From: Ruminococcus flavefaciens
Lineage (GTDB): Bacteria > Bacillota > Clostridia > Oscillospirales > Ruminococcaceae
Reading direction: 5' to 3'
Assembly: GCA_002350065.1 (NCBI GenBank)
Contig: DEDQ01000072.1
Coordinates: 1-6,620, forward strand
Length of the DNA: 6,620 nt
A program made the translations under genes and the position numbers. Shown here one piece after another: positions 1-4,777 of the stretch. Below the pieces are notes generated by a model. That model searched no databases, was not told the DNA's origin, and saw nothing but the letters and a program-made list of their open reading frames with translations. How positions within the stretch are numbered: position 1 is the first letter of the stretch; each line of letters starts with the position of its first letter.

Positions 1-272
1 TCGGAAATGAGCGTATCGAGCTTGTCGTAGGCTACGGAAAGCGAGCCGTTCTTTTCGGATTCGCGCGTCTGAGCCTTCTGAGCCTGAGTTTCAGAAGTGC
101 TGACGTCGCCCGCAGGCGAAGCGGTATTTATCTTTGACCTGAGCGAGCCAAGCGCCTCATGGAGTCCGTTCGCAGTCTTTTTCGCGTTTGAAAAAGCTGA
201 CCCGAGCCCTCCGAAGGCGTTGATGCCCATGCCGTAATTCAGCGATGTTCCGCTCAATGTGATAGTTGCCAT
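1..272 (-). CDS. Small secretion-associated-type protein, partial (C-terminus beyond window)
   Basis: The reading frame opens at an ATG whose complement lies at 270-272 and stays open to the window edge for about 90 codons, so the protein is C-terminally incomplete. A GAGGTG ribosome binding site (278-283) sits 5 bases upstream. The N-terminus reads MATITLSGTSLNYGMGINAF, followed by a Gly/Ala/Ser-rich stretch, a predicted helix, a Ser/Thr/Gln/Glu-rich polar segment and a further helix at the edge. No signal peptide, membrane segment or cysteine is seen. It follows the 187-residue coiled-coil gene by 61 bases in the same direction with no terminator between, so the two are probably one operon. 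I do not recognise the family. Small helical pairs like this are common next to LXG/type VII secretion effectors in Firmicutes, and that is the only functional hint; it is an inference. Confidence 0.7.
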   Translation of the reverse strand, partial: MATITLSGTSLNYGMGINAFGGLGSAFSNAKKTANGLHEALGSLRSKINTASPAGDVSTSETQAQKAQTRESEKNGSLSVAYDKLDTLIS

Positions 273-333
273 AATAACACCTCAAAGCAAGTATAGCGTA
301 TGGTACGATGATATGTGATGCGGCAAAGGGCAG

Positions 334-897
334 TTATTCGCCGTTCTGCCACCTTGTTTCGTATTCCTTCATTTCGGCGTAGTACATATTTGCCTGACTC
401 TGAGCCCACGAATCACTGCCGACATTGTTAAGCTGACTTGTAACAGATGAAAGCTCGCTGCTGCACTGGTTCACAGCATTCTGAGCGGCGGTCTCCTGTC
501 CTTCAAGGCTTGAAAACAGCCTTCCGAGGTCGGAATCTATGCTGTCGAGCTCATTTTTCGTGCTCGCGAGGTCGGCGGAATATATGGAAGAGAGGTCAGC
601 CGCGCCGTTATCGGAGGTGATGACCTTTTTGTACTCATCGCCGGTACTTACGAGCTGCTTTTTCATCTCGGGATACTCGTCGGAAATAATGCTCCTGCAT
701 TTTCTTAGCGCGTCATCAACGAGCTGTTTTTTCTGCTTCACGCTGTTGAGAGCAGCCTGTTTTTCGCCGAGCTCGCGGGTAAGGACGTCTTTTCTTCCCT
801 GAAGCTCAGCAGACCTTCTGCGTATCTCATCGCGTTCGCTTATCGCGTTTTCGTATTTTCTTTTAGCGATATTATAAAGCTCCTCATAATTCGGCAT
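334..897 (-). CDS. 187-residue coiled-coil protein, possibly type VII (LXG)-associated
   Basis: This is a complete ORF starting at ATG (895-897) with a well-spaced GAGGTGA ribosome binding site (904-910). The protein is highly charged and helical. Residues about 7-75 form an Arg/Lys/Glu-rich coiled coil and residues about 105-155 a second, more Ser/Gln-rich helix. The tail is aromatic, with two Trp residues (W164, W183). It has no signal peptide or membrane segment. The general build, two long helices in a small cytosolic protein leading an operon, resembles DUF5082/YwqH-type proteins that accompany LXG effectors of Gram-positive type VII secretion. I cannot confirm that family by eye, and a generic coiled-coil protein is the alternative. 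It is the first gene behind a perfect sigma-A promoter and is followed by the partial gene at the left edge. Confidence 0.75.
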   Translation of the reverse strand: MPNYEELYNIAKRKYENAISERDEIRRRSAELQGRKDVLTRELGEKQAALNSVKQKKQLVDDALRKCRSIISDEYPEMKKQLVSTGDEYKKVITSDNGAADLSSIYSADLASTKNELDSIDSDLGRLFSSLEGQETAAQNAVNQCSSELSSVTSQLNNVGSDSWAQSQANMYYAEMKEYETRWQNGE

Positions 898-946
898 ACA
901 GAGTCACCTCACAAGAAAAAATTTACAAAAAATAAACTTATGGTTA

Positions 947-975
947 ATTATATCATATTATACATTATTTGTCAA
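947..975 (-). promoter_or_regulatory. Perfect extended -10 sigma-A promoter for the leftward operon
   Basis: On the minus strand, TTGACA (complement at 970-975) is followed by exactly 17 bases and then TATAAT (complement at 947-952). TG lies one base ahead of the -10, giving an extended -10 element. Transcription would start near 940, leaving a short 5' leader of about 43 bases before the coiled-coil gene. Such a perfect promoter suggests strong expression. Confidence 0.9.
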
Positions 976-1083
976 CCGTTTAGAAAAAATGATTCACAGC
1001 ATATCAGCTTGTTTTTACCTTAAAGCCGCCGAAATAATACGCTCTGTAGAAACGGCTCACAGCGAGTATAATTTTTTAACATT

Positions 1084-1104
1084 GCATTTTGCCATGCAAA
1101 ATGC
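1084..1104. repeat. Perfect 9-bp inverted repeat with 3-base loop
   Basis: GCATTTTGC (1084-1092) and GCAAAATGC (1096-1104) are exact reverse complements separated by CAT. No T-run follows on either strand within a few bases, so it is not a canonical intrinsic terminator. It could be an operator-like palindrome or a 3'-end stem of the rhodanese transcript. Confidence 0.6.
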
Positions 1105-1201
1105 TCTGCGCATATCCGAGTATAGATTTTTCCTATAGCCGAGGCAGTTGAAAAACTCAAGTCCCTGTGTTATACTTATCAGGCAGATAGGAATTGTCTG
1201 C

Positions 1202-1504
1202 TTACATATCCGAACTCGCCAAATGCGCGATATACGCGGCATAGCCACCCTCGATGCTATACGCTTCGTAGCCGCGGTCATCGAGTATCTCCGCGACTTC
1301 TTCGCTGAGGTCGCCGGTGCGGCAGAGGACGTACACAGGCTTCTCCTTCGGGAGCCTTGAAAGTCCGCTTGATATCTCGTCAAAGGGCACATTCACCGAG
1401 CCGGCAATGCCCTTCAGCTCAAACTCATCTTTCCCGCGTATATCGAGGAGTATCACCTTTTCCGTATCGAGAGCGGGTATCTCGGAAGCATTGATAGTTT
1501 TCAT
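1202..1504 (-). CDS. Single-domain rhodanese-like sulfurtransferase
   Basis: This 100-residue protein is one rhodanese domain with almost nothing extra. It shows the typical VILLDIRGKDEF strand/turn (about 17-28), the G-I-A-G-S-V-N-V-P segment (32-40) that precedes the second half of the fold, and the catalytic loop beginning at Cys61 (CRTGDLS). In the family this Cys carries a persulfide and passes sulfane sulfur to an acceptor. The loop normally reads CRxGxR; here the last Arg is Leu66, which may alter substrate handling. The end GGYAAY matches the usual family C-terminus. The ATG at 1502-1504 has an AAAGGAA ribosome binding site 6 bases upstream. It diverges from the E1-like gene, and the two domains occur fused in MoeZ/MOCS3-type proteins, so sulfur donation to a ThiS/MoaD-like carrier is a reasonable inference. 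No carrier gene is in the window. Confidence 0.9.
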   Translation of the reverse strand: MKTINASEIPALDTEKVILLDIRGKDEFELKGIAGSVNVPFDEISSGLSRLPKEKPVYVLCRTGDLSEEVAEILDDRGYEAYSIEGGYAAYIAHLASSDM

Positions 1505-1510
1505 AAAGAT

Positions 1511-1524
1511 TTCCTTTCAGGAGG
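1511..1524. promoter_or_regulatory. Back-to-back ribosome binding sites of a divergent gene pair
   Basis: The 26-base gap between the two start codons holds an AAAGGAA site on the minus strand (1511-1517) and AGGAGG on the plus strand (1519-1524), each 6 bases from its ATG. There is no room for a promoter, so both promoters must lie inside or beyond the opposing genes. Confidence 0.8.
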
Positions 1525-1530
1525 CATAAA

Positions 1531-2337
1531 ATGGCTTTAACAGACGAACAGCTCGAACGCTATTCGAGACATATAATACTGCGTGAAATAGGCGTTCGCG
1601 GGCAGAAGAAGCTCCTTGCGGCGAAGGTGCTCATCATCGGAGCGGGCGGTCTCGGAGCTCCCGCCGCGATGTACCTTGCCGCCGCCGGAGTCGGCACTAT
1701 CGGGATAGCCGACTGCGACAATGTAGAGCTATCGAATCTGCAAAGGCAGATAATCCACAAAACGGCTGATATCGGCAAACCGAAGGTGCAGTCCGCCGCA
1801 GAAACGATAAAGGAGCTCAACCCCGATGCCGGGGTCATAACATATCATGAATATGTGAACAGTCGGAATATAGCCGACATGATAGCCGGATACGACTTCA
1901 TCATCGACGGAGCCGACAATTTCCCGACGAAATTCCTGATAAACGACGCCTGCGTGCTCGGACGCAAGCCCTTCTGCCATGCGGGGATACTGCGGTTCGA
2001 GGGGCAGCTCATGACCTATGTTCCCGGTCAGGGACCCTGCTACCGCTGCATATTTGAAGCTCCGCCGCCGAAGGACGCAGTCCCGAGCTGCCGCGAGGCG
2101 GGAGTTATCGGTGCGATGGCAGGAATTATCGGCTCTATGCAGGCGCTTGAAGCCGTGAAGTACATCACCGGACAGGGAGAGCTCCTCACCGGAGCGATGC
2201 TCGTATTCGACGGGCTTAAAATGGAATGGCGCAGAGTAAAGCTCCCACAGCGCGTACCTGCCTGTCCCATATGCGGCGAATCGCCTTCTATAACCGGACT
2301 TTTCGACGAAGAGCCGCCCTCTTGCAGTCTGTTCTAA
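1531..2337 (+). CDS. HesA/MoeB/ThiF family E1-like adenylyltransferase
   Basis: The 268-residue protein has the full set of motifs of the bacterial E1-like enzymes that adenylate the C-terminal Gly-Gly of small sulfur carriers (ThiS, MoaD). An N-terminal YSRHIILREIG segment (11-21) precedes the nucleotide loop GAGGLG (37-42). D61 and D63 lie in the ADCDNVELSNLQRQ region, which carries the conserved Arg72 and Gln73, and GKPK (82-85) follows. DGADNF (126-131) comes next. Two zinc-binding pairs are present, C170/C173 (CYRC) and C245/C248 (CPIC). Cys187 in VPSCREAGV is the position that in related enzymes can form a thioester or persulfide link. Length is normal for MoeB/ThiF. Sequence alone does not decide between molybdopterin, thiamine or another carrier pathway. 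A divergent rhodanese could supply the sulfur. AGGAGG lies 6 bases before the ATG. The tail PPSCSLF adds another Cys. Confidence 0.92.
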   Translation: MALTDEQLERYSRHIILREIGVRGQKKLLAAKVLIIGAGGLGAPAAMYLAAAGVGTIGIADCDNVELSNLQRQIIHKTADIGKPKVQSAAETIKELNPDAGVITYHEYVNSRNIADMIAGYDFIIDGADNFPTKFLINDACVLGRKPFCHAGILRFEGQLMTYVPGQGPCYRCIFEAPPPKDAVPSCREAGVIGAMAGIIGSMQALEAVKYITGQGELLTGAMLVFDGLKMEWRRVKLPQRVPACPICGESPSITGLFDEEPPSCSLF

Positions 2338-2341
2338 CCTG

Positions 2342-2370
2342 ATTATATAGCAGGCAAAAGTATTTGTCAA
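2342..2370 (-). promoter_or_regulatory. Perfect sigma-A promoter reading antisense into the E1-like gene
   Basis: On the minus strand, TTGACA (complement at 2365-2370) is followed by exactly 17 bases and then TATAAT (complement at 2342-2347). The predicted start near 2335 lies at the stop codon of the E1-like gene, so the transcript would run antisense through that gene. No ORF with a credible ribosome binding site follows before the rhodanese gene at 1504, which it might reach. Activity is inferred from sequence only. Confidence 0.7.
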
Positions 2371-2400
2371 TAACAAAATCACAGAAATCATATTGACAAA
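2363..2400. repeat. Perfect 10-bp inverted repeat spanning two facing -35 boxes
   Basis: TTTGTCAATA (2363-2372) and TATTGACAAA (2391-2400) are exact reverse complements, 18 bases apart. Each arm contains the -35 box of one of two divergent promoters. The symmetry goes beyond the shared TTGACA, so the arms might be an operator, but duplicated -35 context is a sufficient explanation. Confidence 0.6.
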
Positions 2401-2421
2401 GTATGTTTGATATAGTATAAT
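2393..2421 (+). promoter_or_regulatory. Perfect sigma-A promoter of the leader peptide/gshA operon
   Basis: TTGACA (2393-2398), a 17-base spacer and TATAAT (2416-2421) match the vegetative consensus at every position. Transcription should begin near 2428, about 30 bases ahead of the leader peptide start. A strong constitutive promoter is typical of operons controlled by attenuation downstream of initiation. Confidence 0.9.
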
Positions 2422-2459
2422 ATAACATATCGAATAAGTATGTATTGGAGGTGCTTGTT

Positions 2460-2543
2460 ATGCAAATGTGTATGTGTGAAATGAAAATTGTATGTCGGGT
2501 ATCTCCGCGCCTGCGAAAAACGGGCATTTCTGCCTGTGAATAA
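2460..2543 (+). CDS. Cys/Met-rich 27-residue leader peptide of an attenuator
   Basis: The ATG at 2460 has a strong GGAGGTG ribosome binding site (2447-2453, spacer 6) and opens a 27-codon frame ending in TAA (2541-2543). The peptide begins MQMCMCEMKIVC. It has Cys at positions 4, 6, 12 and 26 and Met at 1, 3, 5 and 8, a very high density for such a short peptide, followed by a basic stretch (R13, R17, R19, K20). It lies between a perfect promoter and an intrinsic terminator, directly ahead of an operon containing glutamate-cysteine ligase. Its codons 15-17 form one arm of a putative antiterminator and its last codons pair with the next gene's ribosome binding site. The likely role is a cis-acting sensor: ribosome pausing at the early Cys codons would report Cys-tRNA supply. 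It could also be a bioactive small peptide, but the RNA context favours attenuation. Confidence 0.75.
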   Translation: MQMCMCEMKIVCRVSPRLRKTGISACE

Positions 2544-2558
2544 ACAGCTTCGCGGAGA
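2502..2558 (+). promoter_or_regulatory. Antiterminator stem (8 bp) competing with the terminator
   Basis: TCTCCGCG (2502-2509, within the leader peptide codons) is exactly complementary to CGCGGAGA (2551-2558). The right arm takes the first four of the six bases of the terminator's 5' arm (2555-2560), so the two structures exclude each other. A ribosome halted at Cys4 or Cys6 would leave the left arm free, favouring antitermination; one at the leader stop codon would cover part of the right arm and favour termination. Confidence 0.65.
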
Positions 2559-2586
2559 CTTCACAGTCTCTTTTTTTATTCACAGG
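2533..2586 (+). promoter_or_regulatory. 12-bp stem that can hide the ACT gene's ribosome binding site
   Basis: CCTGTGAATAAA (2533-2544, end of the leader peptide including its stop codon) is an exact reverse complement of TTTATTCACAGG (2575-2586). The right arm includes the last three T of the terminator tract and the first half of the AGGAGG site (2584-2589). The stem encloses the terminator hairpin and is compatible with it, but would be topologically blocked by the antiterminator. It suggests a second, translational layer of control on read-through transcripts. Confidence 0.6.
2555..2577 (+). terminator. Intrinsic terminator in the leader (attenuator)
   Basis: GAGACT (2555-2560) and AGTCTC (2565-2570) form a 6-bp stem around a TCAC loop, extended by a G-T wobble (2554/2571), and seven T follow immediately (2571-2577). 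It lies between the leader peptide stop and the start of the ACT-domain gene, so it must be bypassed for the operon to be expressed. Confidence 0.85.
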
Positions 2587-2595
2587 AGGTAAAAC

Positions 2596-2841
2596 ATGAA
2601 AAGAATAGAGGTCATCTCGCTCGACAGGATAGGTCTTGTGGGCGATATATCAAACGTTATAAGACGGCTTAACGGCAACATGATATCTCATACAGCGAAT
2701 GTAGTGACAGACGAAAAGAATACGTCATTTTCCCATTTTACTGCCGATATCCAGTTCTCGGGCGACTCCGGCAGCGAAGCAGTCTCACGCAGACTGCGCA
2801 GGATAAAGAACGTGCGGCAGGTAAAAATTACCGATATCTGA
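2596..2841 (+). CDS. Stand-alone ACT-domain protein
   Basis: This 81-residue protein is a single ACT domain with the usual beta-alpha-beta-beta-alpha-beta order. The first strand IEVISLDRIGLVGDIS (about 3-19) carries the D-R-x-G-L-(V/L) turn where ACT domains bind amino acids. A helix with VIRRLNGN, two strands (about 32-55) and a C-terminal helix and strand ending KNVRQVKITDI follow. ACT domains usually sense amino acids and act as dimers or attached to enzymes. Being the first gene of an operon with glutamate-cysteine ligase, it may bind Cys, Glu or a product and modulate that enzyme, but this is inference. AGGAGG (2584-2589) sits 6 bases upstream and lies partly inside the leader's 12-bp stem. 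Its TGA stop is embedded in the ribosome binding site of gshA, suggesting coupled translation. Confidence 0.85.
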   Translation: MKRIEVISLDRIGLVGDISNVIRRLNGNMISHTANVVTDEKNTSFSHFTADIQFSGDSGSEAVSRRLRRIKNVRQVKITDI

Positions 2842-2846
2842 GGTGA
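2839..2846 (+). promoter_or_regulatory. Ribosome binding site of gshA overlapping the upstream stop codon
   Basis: TGAGGTGA contains the TGA stop of the ACT-domain gene (2839-2841) and a near-consensus Shine-Dalgarno sequence. It sets the gshA start at 2852 and favours translational coupling. The same arrangement recurs at 4767-4773. Confidence 0.8.
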
Positions 2847-2851
2847 TACAG

Positions 2852-3997
2852 ATGAATACAAGCAAATACTATTTCAGCGGAAAATTCGGCATCGAGCGTG
2901 AAACTCTCCGCACAGACAGTCACGGCAGGCTCGCACAGACTCCCCACCCCTTCGGAAATGACAAGCACATCACGCGCGACTTCTGCGAGAACCAGATAGA
3001 GCTCGTAACTCCGGTATGCAGCAGCGTTGACGAGGCTGTAAGCGCTCTTGCAGAACTCGATAAAAGGGCAAGGGCAGAGCTCGCAAAAAACGGCGAGAGC
3101 ATATGGCTCTACAGCAATCCCCCGCACTTCGGCAGCGAGGACGAGATACCGATAGCCGATTTCACCGGCGACCACTCCTCCAAGCGCGCATACCGCGAGG
3201 TGCTCGAAAAGAAATACGGCAAGAAGCTCATGCTCTTCTCGGGAATACATTTCAACTTCTCATTCGCCGAGGAATTTCTCCGCGAGCTGAATACCGCCGG
3301 CGAGGACTTCGCAGGCTTCCGCGACAGCCTTTATCTGCGGCTGTATAAGCAGCTCATGGCGCATAGCTGGCTGCTTGTGCTGCTCACGGCGGCAAGTCCC
3401 TACTACGACGCCTCCCTCGACAAGGACGGCAAAAGCGGCATCGTCATCGGCGAATACGCCTCGCTGAGAAACAGCCGCCGCGGCTACTGGAACAAGTTCC
3501 TGCCGATACTCGACCACCGCACTCTCAGGACCTTCACAGGCAGCATCAAAAAGCACATCATAACCGGCTCGCTGTATTCGGCAAGCGAGCTCTACCTGCC
3601 GGTGCGCCTGAAGCCAAAGGGAGCAAACACCCTTGAGAATCTCGCGGCAAACGGAGTCGACCACATCGAGCTGAGAATGTTCGACCTCGACCCCTCATCT
3701 CCCCTCGGCATCGACAGCAGAAACCTCGGATTCGCGCATCTGCTGATGCTATATCTCCTGTCGAAGCCCGATTTCGACTTCACTCCCGAACTGCAGGAAA
3801 AGGCAGTCCGCGAGCACAAGAATGCCGCCCTCCTCGAGCCGGATACCGACCTTCCGGAGCGCGGAGCAGAGATATTAGAGGATATGGAAAAGCATTTCGC
3901 CGCAAGCGAAAATGCCCTTGAGATAATAAGCTTCCAGAAGCAGAAGCTTGACAGCCGCAAGGTCTGTAACAGCGTTATCAAAAACATCTACGAGTAA
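2852..3997 (+). CDS. gshA: Glutamate-cysteine ligase (gamma-glutamylcysteine synthetase)
   Basis: The enzyme joins glutamate and cysteine through a gamma-peptide bond using ATP, the first step of glutathione synthesis. The protein shows the E. coli GshA/GshF-type motifs: FGIERETLR near the N-terminus (12-20), the substrate-pocket segment TRDFCENQIELVTP (41-54), SGIHFNFSF (130-138), EYASLRNSRRGYW (201-213) and the IELRMFDLDPSSPLGI block (272-287). At 381 residues it is shorter than E. coli GshA (about 518) and lacks the ATP-grasp glutathione synthetase half found in bifunctional GshAB/GshF proteins, so it alone should stop at gamma-glutamylcysteine. I chose the ATG at 2852 because GAGGTGA (2840-2846) is spaced 5 bases from it; a GTG at 2843 lies inside that site. 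The upstream stop codon TGA overlaps the site, pointing to coupling with the ACT gene. Expression probably depends on the leader attenuator. Confidence 0.92.
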   Translation: MNTSKYYFSGKFGIERETLRTDSHGRLAQTPHPFGNDKHITRDFCENQIELVTPVCSSVDEAVSALAELDKRARAELAKNGESIWLYSNPPHFGSEDEIPIADFTGDHSSKRAYREVLEKKYGKKLMLFSGIHFNFSFAEEFLRELNTAGEDFAGFRDSLYLRLYKQLMAHSWLLVLLTAASPYYDASLDKDGKSGIVIGEYASLRNSRRGYWNKFLPILDHRTLRTFTGSIKKHIITGSLYSASELYLPVRLKPKGANTLENLAANGVDHIELRMFDLDPSSPLGIDSRNLGFAHLLMLYLLSKPDFDFTPELQEKAVREHKNAALLEPDTDLPERGAEILEDMEKHFAASENALEIISFQKQKLDSRKVCNSVIKNIYE

Positions 3998-4010
3998 GGC
4001 GGTGATATAA

Positions 4011-4769
4011 ATGTGCGAGCTGCTGGGCTTCACTTCCGAAAGGGATACGGATATATCGGACTATCTGCGTGCATTCTTTGCTCACAGCAGAAGCAATCCT
4101 CACGGCTGGGGAATGATGTACGAAAACGGCGGCAGAGTTATCCTCAGAGAGCCCGTCTGCGCCAGCGAGAGCAGCTTTCTCAGCGATATGACGGACAGTC
4201 TCCCGCTGCAGAAAACTCTCCTCGCGCATATCAGGTTCGCGACCGTAGGCTCGATAAACGAGAACAACTGCCACCCCTTCACGGGAACAGACAACTCCGG
4301 CAGAGAGTGGACGCTTATCCACAACGGCACTATCTTCCGCGGCAGACATAATCACCGCTACGCCGCGATACAGTCAGGCGATACGGATTCCGAGCGCTTC
4401 TTCCTCTCGCTGCTCGACACCATGAACGAGCACATCTCACGCTCTGTCCCCGGCGAGCGTGAACGCTTTGAGATAGTCAGCCGGTTCATCGCCGAGAACG
4501 CTCCGCGCAACAAGCTGAACCTCATCATCTACGACGGGGATATGCTCTACGTCCACAAGAACCTTAAAAACACGCTCTGCTTCAAGCGTATCGACGGAGG
4601 TATGCTCTTCTCGACGAAGCCGCTCGACGACGGAGTATGGATACCGTTTCCAATGGCGCAGGTCATCGCCTACAAGCACGGACACGAAGTCTATCGCGGC
4701 GACCGCCACAAGGGCACATTCGTGCCGCCGCTCGACTACATCACGGCTATGGACGCAATGTATATATGA
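4011..4769 (+). CDS. Class II glutamine amidotransferase domain protein (EgtC/YafJ/Dug3-like)
   Basis: The 252-residue protein is an Ntn-type class II amidotransferase domain standing alone, without a synthetase partner domain. Cys2 directly follows the initiator Met (MCELLGF) and would become the N-terminal nucleophile after Met removal. Further family motifs are HGWG (31-34), HIRFAT with Arg75 (73-78), NCHPF (86-90), HNG (104-106) and GDTDSE (123-128). Relatives include EgtC, which removes glutamate from a gamma-glutamylcysteine conjugate in ergothioneine synthesis, yeast Dug3, which takes part in glutathione breakdown, and YafJ of less clear role. Lying 13 bases after gshA in the same operon, it may hydrolyse the gamma-glutamyl bond of gamma-glutamylcysteine or a derivative; that substrate is inferred. 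No EgtB- or EgtD-like gene is present in the window. GGCGGTGAT (3998-4006) serves as ribosome binding site. Confidence 0.88.
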   Translation: MCELLGFTSERDTDISDYLRAFFAHSRSNPHGWGMMYENGGRVILREPVCASESSFLSDMTDSLPLQKTLLAHIRFATVGSINENNCHPFTGTDNSGREWTLIHNGTIFRGRHNHRYAAIQSGDTDSERFFLSLLDTMNEHISRSVPGERERFEIVSRFIAENAPRNKLNLIIYDGDMLYVHKNLKNTLCFKRIDGGMLFSTKPLDDGVWIPFPMAQVIAYKHGHEVYRGDRHKGTFVPPLDYITAMDAMYI

Positions 4770-4773
4770 GGTG
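4767..4773 (+). promoter_or_regulatory. Ribosome binding site overlapping the amidotransferase stop codon
   Basis: TGAGGTG includes the amidotransferase stop TGA (4767-4769) and lies 4 bases before the ATG of the 69-residue gene. It decides that start and implies coupled translation. Confidence 0.75.
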
Positions 4774-4777
4774 TAAT

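Larger units (their letters stand above)
898..1201. other. Gene-free interval of about 300 bases
   Basis: The left part (898-975) is the leader and promoter of the leftward coiled-coil operon. The rest (976-1201) lies downstream of the rhodanese gene and carries no ORF with a plausible start and ribosome binding site on either strand. It contains a perfect inverted repeat (1084-1104) and a weak 5-bp hairpin just beyond the rhodanese stop. No clear T-tailed terminator and no RNA family that I recognise are visible. Confidence 0.6.

Noticed and set aside
1057..1392. Minus-strand ORF of 111 codons overlapping the rhodanese gene
   Set aside because: It overlaps the rhodanese in another frame, shows no ribosome binding site and has a low-quality composition.
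2338..2362. Intrinsic terminator after the E1-like gene
   Set aside because: Only a 4-bp CCTG/CAGG stem is present with no T-run; the bases are better explained as part of the leftward promoter.
1729..2391. Minus-strand ORF of 220 codons over the E1-like gene
   Set aside because: The plus-strand frame encodes a complete E1-like enzyme; the antisense frame has no ribosome binding site and its start would lie upstream of the predicted antisense transcription start.
2422..2595. T-box riboswitch specific for tRNA-Cys
   Set aside because: The leader is short and lacks the conserved T-box antiterminator sequence and Stem I features; a translated Cys-rich ORF explains it better.
2843..2854. GTG at 2843 as start of gshA
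   Set aside because: This codon is part of the GAGGTGA ribosome binding site; the ATG at 2852 has proper spacing.
2852..3997. Bifunctional GshAB (GshF)
   Set aside because: The protein ends after the ligase domain at 381 residues and has no ATP-grasp half; the next gene is an amidotransferase.
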